From NCBI GenBank assembly GCA_903871935.1, contig CAIQIQ010000003.1:19320-83319 (forward strand): a stretch of 64,000 nt of DNA, given 5' to 3'. Below, piece by piece: positions 41,870 to 50,513 of this stretch (its first letter is position 1; each line of letters opens with the position of its first letter). Position numbers and translations under genes: made by a program. This stretch comes from an uncultured Phycisphaerales bacterium (lineage in GTDB: Bacteria; Planctomycetota; Phycisphaerae; Tepidisphaerales; Tepidisphaeraceae). The notes under the pieces are model-generated. The model was not told where the DNA came from, did no database searches, and saw only the letters and a list, made by a program, of their open reading frames with translations.

Positions 41870-43693
41870 TCAACGGATAGGCATTCTCTCCGGCCGCGGG
41901 CCGTAGTGGGGAAGTTCGCTGTTTACCGGATACGCCCCGAGATCGGCGGGATGTTCTTGCGATCCATCATTGAACCCCGGCAGCGCTTCGGCCGCGCCCA
42001 CGGCCGAAGATTTCGGATTCAGCCGTAGGTCAATGGCCTCCGATCTGTATACGGTCAATCCGGTCGTCCAGGCATATCCCGGCGCGTTGGGATTGTAATC
42101 CGCCGCGGTTTCCGGTGTTTTTATGCCGCTGAGAAACAGCGTCGCCGGATCGACCACCACCAGATGCTTTTCGATCGGTGACTTGGCGCGCACTTCTTCC
42201 GGGGACGCATAGCGCACCTTCGCGTAGCGCAGGAAAAATGTGCCGGGGGTGAATCCGCCGAAGCCGTCATAGTCGAAATCCATGTTCGTCATCGGCAGAT
42301 CGAAATCGACGGCCGGGCCGGCGGTGCCGATGAACAGGTTGTTTCGCATGTAACAATTGTCGGACGCCTCGCCGGTGGAGACATGCAGGATCGGCCCGAA
42401 GTGCACAAATGTGTTGTGCACCACTACCGCACCCGACGGGCTGTTGTGGAGTTTCAGGAATTCGCTGCGGGCGTTGTAGACGACGTTGCGCACGGCATAG
42501 ACGGGCCCGCCATAGACGGGCTGAAACGAAATCCCGGTAAGCGAATTGACGTAGCGGTTAAGAAAAGTGCGGCAGTTGCGGTGTGAACCGTCCATCTCGC
42601 AGCCGTCATCATAATTGTTGCTCACATCATTGTTGTGGATGTCGACAGCCACCGTCGGCGTCGGGCAATCGGCGGTGTCGATGCCATCCTTGCAGTTGGA
42701 AACGCGGTTGTAGCAGATCGTGTTGCCCTGTCCGCCGAGCCAGATGCCGCGGTTCTCGCCGATCGTGTGCCATTGCTCTGAAGTCGCCGGGAACGGTTGG
42801 TGGCCGGTGATGGTGTTGTCGGCAATGAAGAAGCCGCCCAGTTTGCCCGAGTCGTTGCGCTCGCCAACGATCCCATAAAGAAAGACATCCAGCTTGCAGC
42901 GGCGCACAGTGATGCGGAAAGAATCCTGCAGGCAGAGATCGCTGTAAGCCTGGCCGCGCATGGAGAGTCGCTCGAAGATCAGATCGTGCATACCGCTGCA
43001 ATCGATGACATGGCCGGGCGGATAGCCTTCCGAGCCGATCGGGAAATCGGCTTGCAGAATCGCTTCGCCATCGCCCGCGCTGCGCCAGACGATGGGCTTG
43101 CCCTCTTCGCCGCTTCTGCGCACTACCCACCGGTCGTCATAGGTGCCCGCGTGCAACAAAAAAGTGTCGCCCGCCTTGGCCGATTGTTCCGCCGCGGCGA
43201 GGCCCTTGAACGGATTATCTATCGTCCCGCTGCCGCCGCCATTGCCGGGCACAACATGATATGTCGGCCCGCCAACTGGCGCGAGCGGTTCGGCGATGGT
43301 GTGCGCCCGCAGAATCTTCTCCGCCGCGCCGCCATCCGGATCAACCAGCTTGAGCCGCAGTTCGTATTCGGTGGCTTCAGGCACATCGATGATCGAGCCC
43401 GCGAAGAGCCAGCCGTCGGCAGGAATCGTGATCGCCTTATCCTTGCTCGCCCCCCGCGCCACGCGAAAGAGCGGCGGCCCGGATCTCCAATCTCTCTCGC
43501 CGGCTTTGCGGTAAGAAACATCCACGCGTGCATTCTTGTTGGCATCGCCCTGGATTACCCAGTACGCCCCGAGACATCGCCAAGTCGCAGGCTCAAGCAC
43601 CGGATCGGCCGCGGGCTCGGACGCATCCCCGCCGCGCGCGATGGAAACGAGTGAAAGCATAAGGCCCAAGGCGAGGATAGGTGCGAGGCGCAT
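41870..43693 (-). CDS. Secreted right-handed beta-helix protein, paralogue of the 28722 protein
   Basis: 607 residues from ATG 43693 (AAGGA eight bases upstream; an ATG at 43717 is less likely). A signal peptide (RLAPILALGLMLSLVSIARG) is followed by a fibronectin-like domain (CLGAYWVIQGDANKNARVDV, about 45-135) and a long beta-helix (about 145-480) with the leading motif GTIDNPFKGLAAAEQSAKAG and DTFLLHAGTYDD. The latter is a common opening of secreted PbH1-repeat proteins. The end is PERMPIR. Same domain order and C-terminal tail as the other beta-helix protein, so the pair arose by duplication. A lyase or adhesin role is possible; active residues are not clear. Confidence 0.78.
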   Translation of the reverse strand: MRLAPILALGLMLSLVSIARGGDASEPAADPVLEPATWRCLGAYWVIQGDANKNARVDVSYRKAGERDWRSGPPLFRVARGASKDKAITIPADGWLFAGSIIDVPEATEYELRLKLVDPDGGAAEKILRAHTIAEPLAPVGGPTYHVVPGNGGGSGTIDNPFKGLAAAEQSAKAGDTFLLHAGTYDDRWVVRRSGEEGKPIVWRSAGDGEAILQADFPIGSEGYPPGHVIDCSGMHDLIFERLSMRGQAYSDLCLQDSFRITVRRCKLDVFLYGIVGERNDSGKLGGFFIADNTITGHQPFPATSEQWHTIGENRGIWLGGQGNTICYNRVSNCKDGIDTADCPTPTVAVDIHNNDVSNNYDDGCEMDGSHRNCRTFLNRYVNSLTGISFQPVYGGPVYAVRNVVYNARSEFLKLHNSPSGAVVVHNTFVHFGPILHVSTGEASDNCYMRNNLFIGTAGPAVDFDLPMTNMDFDYDGFGGFTPGTFFLRYAKVRYASPEEVRAKSPIEKHLVVVDPATLFLSGIKTPETAADYNPNAPGYAWTTGLTVYRSEAIDLRLNPKSSAVGAAEALPGFNDGSQEHPADLGAYPVNSELPHYGPRPERMPIR

Positions 43694-43808
43694 AGACAGG
43701 TTCCTTTTGTAATTCATGGCGCACGATAGCCCTCAAGAATGCGCTTGTAAACAAACTGACAGGAGCTTTGATTCGGCGGGCGGGGTCGGTGGTCCGCGGG
43801 TGAGGGGT

Positions 43809-44381
43809 TTACCTGCCAACCTGTCCATACCGAAAGCACGTGACAAGGTGATCGTTCACCAGTCCCGCGGCTTGCATGAACGCATAACAGATCGTCGAAC
43901 CCACGAACGTAAAGCCGCGCTTCCGCATGTCTTTGCTCATGGCGTCCGATACACTCGTGTGGGAGGGCACCTTTGCCATCGTCCGCCACGTGTTGACGAT
44001 CGGCCTGCCGTCCACAAACCGCCAGATGTAGGCGTCGAAGCTGCCGAATTCCTCCTGGGCCTCCAGCAGCGCCCGGGCGTTACGGATGGCCATCTCGATC
44101 TTCAGCCGGTTGCGGATGATCCGCTCGTCGTGCATCAACCGCTCGACCCGGCGCGCCGTGTAACGCACCACCTTCTTTGGATCAAAGTTGTCAAACGCCG
44201 CCCGATACCCCTCTCGCCGTCGCAGCACCAGGTCCCACGAGAGCCCCGCCTGTGCGCCGTCCAGCACGAGAAACTCGTAAAGCTTGCGGTCCTCGTGCAC
44301 CGGCACGCCCCACTCGGTGTCGTGGTACTCGATCAGCCTCTCGTTCGTGGCCCAGCCGCAACGGTCCATCGCGTTCTCCAT
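43809..44381 (-). CDS. tag: DNA-3-methyladenine glycosylase I
   Basis: 190 residues, normal for Tag, which removes 3-methyladenine from alkylated DNA. Zinc ligands appear as C8 in RCGW, H20 in EYHDTEWG, and the C-terminal H-x3-C in NDHLVTC. QAGLSWDLVLRRREGYRAAF is the family core. In the base-pocket segment, an aspartate (LVLDGAQAGLSW) stands where E. coli Tag has E38; this also occurs in other Tag proteins. Start ATG 44381. The next gene is divergent. Confidence 0.92.
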   Translation of the reverse strand: MENAMDRCGWATNERLIEYHDTEWGVPVHEDRKLYEFLVLDGAQAGLSWDLVLRRREGYRAAFDNFDPKKVVRYTARRVERLMHDERIIRNRLKIEMAIRNARALLEAQEEFGSFDAYIWRFVDGRPIVNTWRTMAKVPSHTSVSDAMSKDMRKRGFTFVGSTICYAFMQAAGLVNDHLVTCFRYGQVGR

Positions 44382-44506
44382 TGATGCGCATTGTAGGCAC
44401 TGCCCGGCCGGGATGATTCATCTGGTGCAGACTGATACCCCTTGATAGCATGCAACCCGCATCCAGCGGGATGTTACTGGACCACAACCCCATCTTGGAG
44501 AACATC

Positions 44507-46300
44507 ATGCCCCAGACCATGGCTGACCTGAAACCCATCACCGGCCGGTGGTACACCGCCAGCTTCCATGCACCTTCGCGGCAAATCCGCATCACTGCGC
44601 GGAAATCGCGTTTCTCCATGTTCGTGCCGATCATCTCCGCTTGTGACCAGCCTGGTCAGCGGGATGTGCACCAGGAACTTTTAGACTTCCGCGTCCGCAG
44701 GAAGGGCGCGACAACGGTGCTGACTTTCACCGAGAAGAGCGCGCTGTGGGATCGCAAAGACTACACCATCGAGTTTGGCCCGGATCGCATCCGCTATTTC
44801 TATCGCGTCCACGGCAAGGGCGCTGTCAGCCGCGCCTACTTCTTCCGTTCCTGGTTCAAGGATGCAAGCACCGTGGAGGAGGAATTGGGTGTGGTGCCGG
44901 GCTTCGACACCGTCTTCAGCCCGGCCGTCAATTTCTTCGGCAAAGAGTACTATTTCCCTGGCGACACCGCACTGATGACCGTCGGCGACTCATCACAGTT
45001 GTGGGGCCAGGGCCTCGCCAGTTCGCCGTTCTGCTTCGCGTTCAACGATCGCGGCGACCGCTTGTGGGCCTGGGCCGGCCTGGGCGTACGCGCTGGCCAG
45101 TACACCTTCGAAGAGTTCACCTGGAACGAGAACGCCACCAAACGCATCTTCGGCGCCGGCGGCATAGACTGTAACTACAACGGCAAACTCACCGTCGACG
45201 GAATGTGGGAATCGCCGCATCTTATACTGGGCGCATCGGATGATCCGTACCGCGCGGTCGAAGCCCACACCGCCGTGCTGGAGAAAGAGTACGGCCTCAA
45301 GCTCCCGCGCAAGAGAAAGAATCCCGACTGGTGGAGCTCGCCCATCTTCTGCGGCTGGGGCGAACAGATGAGCCTGGGCTTCCGCGACCACGGCAACGTG
45401 GAAGGTGTGGATGTGGCCAAGTACTGCACCCAGGTCATGCATGACGAGTGGCTCGAGATCCTCCGGAAACACCGCATCCGCCCTGGCCAGATCATCATCG
45501 ACGCCGGCTGGCAAAAGCCCGGCACCGGGGGCGATATGCAGGTGGACGAGTCGCGCTGGCCGGACCTGCGCGGCTGGATCGAAGCTCGCCGGAGCGAGGG
45601 CATCCGCACCATTCTCTGGATGATGGACTGGCTGCGCGAAGGCGTCCCGGATGAAGAGTGCATCACCGACGCCCAGGGCAAGTGCCTCGCGGTCGACCCG
45701 ACCAACCCGGCCTACGAAGCGCGGCTGCGGGCCATGGTCCGGCGGCTGGTGAGCGACCAGCCCGGCTGTTTCAACGCCGACGGCGTGAAGATCGACGGGG
45801 AGATGGGCTGCCCCACCGGCCCGGGATTGAAGAATCACGAAAACCTCTGGGGCATGGAACTCCAGCGCCGTTGGATGAAGATCGTCCATGACGAGGCCAA
45901 ACGCTGGAAGAGCGATGCCCTGATCGGTACCTTCATGGCGAGCCCCTATCTCGGCGACCTCACGAGTGTCGCGCGGGCGGCCGACCTATTCAGCATCAAG
46001 ACCTCTCCCGAAGACACCATGCGCCACCGCGCCCGCATTCTGCGCATCGCCAACCCGGCCTCGCCCATCGACTGCGACCACACATACTGGTACGACCAGC
46101 GCGATAACTGGATCGACATCATGCCGGCCATGCTCAAGATCGGCGTGCCCTGCATGTACCACGCGAAATACGTCTGGCACAAACGCCCCTTCGCCTGGCC
46201 CTACATCGAAGAAATGACCCCCGAGCACTACGCCGTAGTCCGCCGCGTGTTCGACACCCAATGGAAACGGCTGGGCCGCAAGACCAAAAGTCGTCGCTGA
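44507..46300 (+). CDS. GH31/GH36-like TIM-barrel glycoside hydrolase
   Basis: 597 residues from ATG 44507 (GGAG six bases upstream; ATG 44450 would add 19 residues). An N-terminal beta-rich domain (about 1-250) precedes a TIM barrel. The segments IIIDAGWQKPG, RWPDLRGWIEARRSEGIRT, LWMMDWLREG, then NADGVKIDGEMGCP are the barrel strands of clan GH-D/GH31-like alpha-glycosidases; D in VKIDG is the likely nucleophile. No signal peptide, so a cytoplasmic enzyme acting on imported oligosaccharides is likely. Substrate unknown; alpha-galactosidase is one possibility. Confidence 0.6.
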   Translation: MPQTMADLKPITGRWYTASFHAPSRQIRITARKSRFSMFVPIISACDQPGQRDVHQELLDFRVRRKGATTVLTFTEKSALWDRKDYTIEFGPDRIRYFYRVHGKGAVSRAYFFRSWFKDASTVEEELGVVPGFDTVFSPAVNFFGKEYYFPGDTALMTVGDSSQLWGQGLASSPFCFAFNDRGDRLWAWAGLGVRAGQYTFEEFTWNENATKRIFGAGGIDCNYNGKLTVDGMWESPHLILGASDDPYRAVEAHTAVLEKEYGLKLPRKRKNPDWWSSPIFCGWGEQMSLGFRDHGNVEGVDVAKYCTQVMHDEWLEILRKHRIRPGQIIIDAGWQKPGTGGDMQVDESRWPDLRGWIEARRSEGIRTILWMMDWLREGVPDEECITDAQGKCLAVDPTNPAYEARLRAMVRRLVSDQPGCFNADGVKIDGEMGCPTGPGLKNHENLWGMELQRRWMKIVHDEAKRWKSDALIGTFMASPYLGDLTSVARAADLFSIKTSPEDTMRHRARILRIANPASPIDCDHTYWYDQRDNWIDIMPAMLKIGVPCMYHAKYVWHKRPFAWPYIEEMTPEHYAVVRRVFDTQWKRLGRKTKSRR

Positions 46301-46399
46301 ACGCCGCCGCAACCGACAGCAGATCGCTCACTGGTGATAGGAACTCTGGTTCCACAGGGGCGCGTTCGGGTCTGGGGATGAGGTGTTACGAACGTTCAA

Positions 46400-46654
46400 T
46401 CAGTCGTAGCCGTCTTTGCGATTGGTCACCTTGATGACGTACAGAGTGGAGCCGGCAACATGGAACCATATTCGGTAGTCACCAGACCGTGAGCGCGAGT
46501 ATTGCCGTAGCGACCCATGCAGCGGCTTCGTATCTCCAGCTGAGGGATAGGACGCCAAGAGCTCAATCTTCGATTTGATCTGGTGCTGAATGCGTTTCGG
46601 AAATGAACGGAATTGCTCTTGCGCCTGAGCAGATAGTACGACCGCCAGAGGCAT
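46400..46654 (-). CDS. relE: RelE/ParE-family toxin
   Basis: 84 residues, a standard RelE length. SAQAQEQFRSFPKRIQHQIK (first helix), then YPSAGDTKPLHGSLRQYSRS and SGDYRIWFHVAGSTLYVIKV (sheet with the conserved arginine) and a C-terminal VTNRKDGYD. RelE cleaves mRNA in the ribosomal A site. Starts immediately after the antitoxin stop. Confidence 0.88.
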   Translation of the reverse strand: MPLAVVLSAQAQEQFRSFPKRIQHQIKSKIELLASYPSAGDTKPLHGSLRQYSRSRSGDYRIWFHVAGSTLYVIKVTNRKDGYD

Positions 46655-46861
46655 CTACATCCCCGCTTCGGCACACACCTGGTCAAAGCTCTTCCAAGTC
46701 CCCTTGCGGTTATTCTCGGCGACGATGCGGTCCAGCTCTGCTGCCACCTTGCGATCTCGAGCAGCAGCCTTGCTGGGCTTGACGGGGAGGAGAACCGTCT
46801 TGGCCACAGTGAGTTGTGGTGAGGTGGTATAAACTTGCGGAGTGGTGGCGGCTCGAATCAT
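46655..46861 (-). CDS. Antitoxin of the RelE-type module
   Basis: 68 residues. N-terminal part has AATTPQVYTTSPQLTV; the helical C-terminal part AARDRKVAAELDRIVAENNR then KGTWKSFDQVCAEAGM is the RelB-like antitoxin region. The ATG overlaps the TGA of the preceding DUF6941-like gene as ATGA. The partner toxin follows with no gap. Confidence 0.75.
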   Translation of the reverse strand: MIRAATTPQVYTTSPQLTVAKTVLLPVKPSKAAARDRKVAAELDRIVAENNRKGTWKSFDQVCAEAGM

Positions 46862-47283
46862 GGCTTGGTCTCCTGAGGAACTATAACGTTGATCGGCGTC
46901 TGAGCCAAGATGCTTCCATTGGATTCGGCGCTGAACATGTATCTGCCGGCCTCCTCAACCAGCAGGGGTGGCACGCGGGCTACCAGGGTTTGCACGTTGA
47001 GCGGCGTATCGGACTGAAACGTCGCCCTGATCTTCATCACCGGTTCGTTGTCCGACGGCCTGCGAATCACCAACTCTACCTCTTCAGTCCCATGCAAGTC
47101 CGATGTCCTGGCATACGCCACGAACCCGCCGACATGGCCGGGAAGCTCACGAACAAAGATGCTGCCCACGATTCCCATCAGGTTGTGTTTGTCGTGGGCG
47201 TGAGTAACCACGACGTCGTCACACAGCAACAGGCAACTGCAGGTCGGTGCGTGGGTCTTCGCTTTGACGTTGCGCTTGCTCAT
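46858..47283 (-). CDS. DUF6941-like protein
   Basis: 141 residues from ATG 47283 with GGAGG upstream. SCLLLCDDVVVTHAHDKHN, then LMGIVGSIFVRELPGHVGGF, then a beta-sandwich with VELVIRRPSD and VPPLLVEEAGRYMFSAESNG matches the DUF6941 family, which has no known function. It overlaps the antitoxin gene by four bases, so it may be translated with the toxin-antitoxin module. Whether it modulates the module is unknown. Confidence 0.6.
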   Translation of the reverse strand: MSKRNVKAKTHAPTCSCLLLCDDVVVTHAHDKHNLMGIVGSIFVRELPGHVGGFVAYARTSDLHGTEEVELVIRRPSDNEPVMKIRATFQSDTPLNVQTLVARVPPLLVEEAGRYMFSAESNGSILAQTPINVIVPQETKP

Positions 47284-47307
47284 ACAGCGGTCCTCCCGTG
47301 TCCTTCC

Positions 47308-47802
47308 TCAGTCTATCGCGGCCAGCATGGTATGACCTGGTGTGGCCGTTGCAAGGTTGATGCACCAACTGCCTCCGCCTGCTTTCCGCAAGACCTCCGC
47401 CGACAGGCGATCAAGGTTCTGTTCGTTCGCGGGAACAACAATGTGTTCAACGCGGCTGGCTACTTCTGAACTCTCAAATGCCTGCGACCAGGATACGACA
47501 GTTCCCACCTCCGATGCAGACAGGATGATGGTCAAGCGAAACTCTGGCTCCGAGATGTGCTGAATAACGACCTTCCTCGGTGGTTCTATTTCTGCAAACA
47601 CACTTTCGTTGGAATACTCTTTGCCATCTGGTCCATGCATGATGAAAGACCATCGTCCGCCCTTCTTGAACTCGCAGACACTGAAAGTATTGGTGAAACC
47701 GGCTGGACCCCACCACCGCGATAGGCGTTCCGGATCGCTGATCGCGGCGAAGACTTGTTCGACGGTGGCTGGGATCTCGCGAGATGTATTGAATGCTGTC
47801 AT
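47308..47802 (-). CDS. SRPBCC (AHSA1-like) protein
   Basis: 164 residues. The opening TSREIPATVEQVFAAISDPE and RLSRWWGPAGFTNTF and the later GGRWSFIMHGPDGKEY are classic AHSA1/START-like sequence with a hydrophobic ligand cavity. Function is unknown; such proteins bind small hydrophobic ligands or Hsp90-like partners. It lies 24 bases upstream of the DUF6941-like gene, so it may share its transcript. Confidence 0.85.
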   Translation of the reverse strand: MTAFNTSREIPATVEQVFAAISDPERLSRWWGPAGFTNTFSVCEFKKGGRWSFIMHGPDGKEYSNESVFAEIEPPRKVVIQHISEPEFRLTIILSASEVGTVVSWSQAFESSEVASRVEHIVVPANEQNLDRLSAEVLRKAGGGSWCINLATATPGHTMLAAID

Positions 47803-47928
47803 TGGCTTCTCAAATGATAGGAGAGCTAATCCCGCAGGGGCAGGGCTGAGGCCTTAGCGGTGAGACATCGTATCGCCTGTCCTATATATTGCTCATCGGT
47901 CCGCTTAAGCCTCAAAACAGGCTCTCAA

Positions 47929-49296
47929 CTACTTCGTCATTTTATCTGCGTCGCGGTCCACCGTTCCGAACAACTCCCGGAAGCTCTCATGCACAATCCC
48001 GGCCGCCTCGGGGGACACCCAGCAGAGATGGTCCACCTCGGCCCCGCCTTCCTCATAGGCCTGCCGGGTCGGCAAATACCAGATTCCACCATTCGCCAGG
48101 CTGACAAAGAAGGTATGGGGAGAAGTGGAGAGCGACTTGTATGCGACCCCGTTCTCACCGAACACTTCGGCGTTTATCGCGGCCCAGGCCCAGTCGCCGC
48201 AGCGGCAGACCTGGAGCTCCGCGGTCACCGGTGGCAATTGCATTTCGCCCTTCCAACTCCGCACCATGTTCTGCGCCCGCTCCAAAACCGCTTCGAAATA
48301 CGCAATGGTCCCCGGGGTAACCTCGGGTGATCGCCGGTACCCCACGAGTTCCTCCCTGACCTGCCGCACGTATGCCTCCGCGTGCTGCAGCGAAGACCGC
48401 CGGTACGGCGGCAACGGCACCAGTCTGGAGACAACCTGCACTTTGGCGACCGGTCGAGGGACAATGCCGCCCCGGATGCGCACGACCTCCTCCGCCACCT
48501 GCCGACCCTGTCTGCAGGCTTCGGCATAGTCGGCATCAAGCCGGACCGGGTTTACTTCACCCAGCGCCGCCTGCCAGAACAGGCAAACGCCGCCCACCGT
48601 CTTTTCCACCGTATCGCGCAAGGCGCCGCAGTAATCGGCCGATACCACGCGGTACCTGTAAGCCAGCACCACCGGATGCATCGCGAAATTCACCACGGTG
48701 GCCAGCGGCTCCCCTGTAATCGCGTCTATCCGGCAAACGCCGAGGGTCCGGTCCACGAACCCCTCCGGGTTCTGGCCAAAGTCAATGCGCCCATCCGGCA
48801 TTCTTTGCCGGCGATTGATACCAAGCGAGCAGGTCCCGGCACCGGCGCCCAGCACCGCCGGCTGCAGCCGGGCGTGAGCTTCCTCAGCGCAGGAGATGGC
48901 CTTCGTCAAAAGATGGCAGGCGTAATCTTTCTCGTCGGCCCAGGCCGGGCTCGTCTCCGTTTCCCATAGCAGCTTTGGAGAAAAATGGTTGTGCGTTGCG
49001 CACAGCATGACTTGTTCCGGCGGTACGCCGAAGCGGTCCCGCAGAGCGCCCCGCAGCCGGCGGGCAAACTCCGCCGGGATCACCAGGAGATCACACACAA
49101 CGGTGAAAACCGTGGTCTGGCCGTCGGACAAAACCAGCGCGCACGCCTGCAGCGGATCATTGACGCCCACCGATGGCTGGATCTGCCGCGCAAAACCCGC
49201 CAATTCAGCAGGCCCTTCCGGGGTGATATCTACGCTGGCAGCGCCCGCAAGGAAGCGGCCAACTCCTGGCGAATGTGATGTAGTTCCCTGTCGCAT
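47929..49296 (-). CDS. Neutral/alkaline ceramidase-like protein (second copy)
   Basis: 455 residues from ATG 49296 with AGGAG five bases upstream. FLAGAASVDITPEGPAELAG and CATHNHFSPKLLW carry the ceramidase-type start and the first zinc-binding histidine pair; the later NFAMHPVVLAY and SADYCGALRDTVEK match the family. No signal peptide. Distinct from the gene at 13087, with low identity by eye. Planctomycete genomes hold many of these proteins next to Gfo/Idh genes (general knowledge), and here one lies 1.2 kb downstream. True ceramide hydrolysis is unlikely without the C-terminal domain. Confidence 0.75.
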   Translation of the reverse strand: MRQGTTSHSPGVGRFLAGAASVDITPEGPAELAGFARQIQPSVGVNDPLQACALVLSDGQTTVFTVVCDLLVIPAEFARRLRGALRDRFGVPPEQVMLCATHNHFSPKLLWETETSPAWADEKDYACHLLTKAISCAEEAHARLQPAVLGAGAGTCSLGINRRQRMPDGRIDFGQNPEGFVDRTLGVCRIDAITGEPLATVVNFAMHPVVLAYRYRVVSADYCGALRDTVEKTVGGVCLFWQAALGEVNPVRLDADYAEACRQGRQVAEEVVRIRGGIVPRPVAKVQVVSRLVPLPPYRRSSLQHAEAYVRQVREELVGYRRSPEVTPGTIAYFEAVLERAQNMVRSWKGEMQLPPVTAELQVCRCGDWAWAAINAEVFGENGVAYKSLSTSPHTFFVSLANGGIWYLPTRQAYEEGGAEVDHLCWVSPEAAGIVHESFRELFGTVDRDADKMTK

Positions 49297-49346
49297 ACAA
49301 CTCCTACGAAACGTGCTCTGCGGGTGGTCTGCAGGGCCGCGCTGGA

Positions 49347-49631
49347 CTAAATCGAGTTCTGATCTCGCCCGGGCGGGGCCAGGGCTTGCACAGGCTTGTC
49401 CATCCATGGCCTTCGTAAGTGCCTCATCCAGTCGATCAGGGCAAGCAGGACACCGCAGACAATCAGTCCAACACCCGTGGCCAGCGTAGCGAGCATCGGT
49501 GTTGCCTGCGCAAACATCTCTGTGCCGGTCGTCTCATCGGGCACCGAATTCGCTATGACCAGATACCCGACACTGGGTACTAGGATGCTCAGCACGATCA
49601 GACACAGGCCAATCCGTATAGACCAGGACAT
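49347..49631 (-). CDS. Small two-helix membrane protein
   Basis: 94 residues from ATG 49631 (AGGA eight bases upstream; an ATG at 49640 has none). Two hydrophobic helices: GLCLIVLSILVPSVGYLV and LATLATGVGLIVCGVLLAL, with a polar loop between. No recognised family. It diverges from the glutamine-amidotransferase-like gene, with 37 bases between the start codons, so promoters would overlap. Confidence 0.5.
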   Translation of the reverse strand: MSWSIRIGLCLIVLSILVPSVGYLVIANSVPDETTGTEMFAQATPMLATLATGVGLIVCGVLLALIDWMRHLRRPWMDKPVQALAPPGRDQNSI

Positions 49632-49668
49632 GCTCGCCATCCTATATTCTCAGGTAAGGAACCCACGC

Positions 49669-50463
49669 ATGGCAAAAGTATACTACATCGGCGACTGGGC
49701 TATTCAGTTGGGCCCGGTCTATGCAGAGACATCCTTCAATCACGTGCCTAAAGGCCTCGATCTCATCAACTACGGCAAATGGCTGGTCCAGGCGGTGCAG
49801 TCGACCGGCCGGCATGAGATTGTCAGTGTCCCCACCTGGGACTTCTACAATATGCCGCCCGGAGAATATGAGAAGGTCCTGGACCAGTATGACATCGTCA
49901 TCTTCTCCGATGTCGAGGCGAAGAACTTCCAACTTCATCCCCAATTCTTCAACCGCCACCTCTTTGGCACCAAAGTCCTGACGTTCCCCGACCGAGTGCG
50001 CCTTACCGTCGAAGCCATCAAGAGCGGGACTCACATGATCTTCCTGGGCGGCTGGCTGAGCTTCAACGGCGAGATGGGCAAGGGCGGCTGGGGCCGCACC
50101 CAACTGAGAGAGATCTTGCCCTGCGAATGCCTGGATGTGGAAGACCTGCGCGAGAGCACCGAAGGCTTTATTGCAAAAGCAACCGTAGCCGGCCACCCGC
50201 TCCTCAAGGGGATCGACTTGGCCGGCATGCCCCCGATTCTGGGCTTCAACCGCGTCAAGCCGCGCACCGGCTGTCAGGTCATCGCCGAATGGTCCGGCGA
50301 AGGTGACCCGGCCATCTGCGTCGGCCAATTCGGCAAAGGCCGCGTCCTTGCCTACACCTCCGACCCCGCCCCGCACTGGGGCTGCAACTTTGTCTTCTGG
50401 AAAGACTACGCCAAACTCTGGACCAACGCCTGCGACTGGCTCTGCGGCGTTCCCCAAGCCTGA
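49669..50463 (+). CDS. Putative glutamine-amidotransferase-like protein (PF07090/DUF1355 type)
   Basis: 264 residues from ATG 49669 with AAGGA upstream. VYYIGDWAIQLGPVYAETSF, then YDIVIFSDVEAKNFQL, then IKSGTHMIFLGGWLSFNGEM is the class-I amidotransferase-like fold of the PF07090 family. The classical catalytic cysteine is not at its usual place, so it is probably a binding or hydrolytic relative (ThuA-like). A Gfo/Idh oxidoreductase follows 50 bases downstream, a frequent pairing, so the two may act on one sugar. Confidence 0.7.
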   Translation: MAKVYYIGDWAIQLGPVYAETSFNHVPKGLDLINYGKWLVQAVQSTGRHEIVSVPTWDFYNMPPGEYEKVLDQYDIVIFSDVEAKNFQLHPQFFNRHLFGTKVLTFPDRVRLTVEAIKSGTHMIFLGGWLSFNGEMGKGGWGRTQLREILPCECLDVEDLRESTEGFIAKATVAGHPLLKGIDLAGMPPILGFNRVKPRTGCQVIAEWSGEGDPAICVGQFGKGRVLAYTSDPAPHWGCNFVFWKDYAKLWTNACDWLCGVPQA

Positions 50464-50513
50464 CATCTTCGAGATGCTCTGCTATTCTGGCATGCAGAAA
50501 GAGAGGCAATAGC

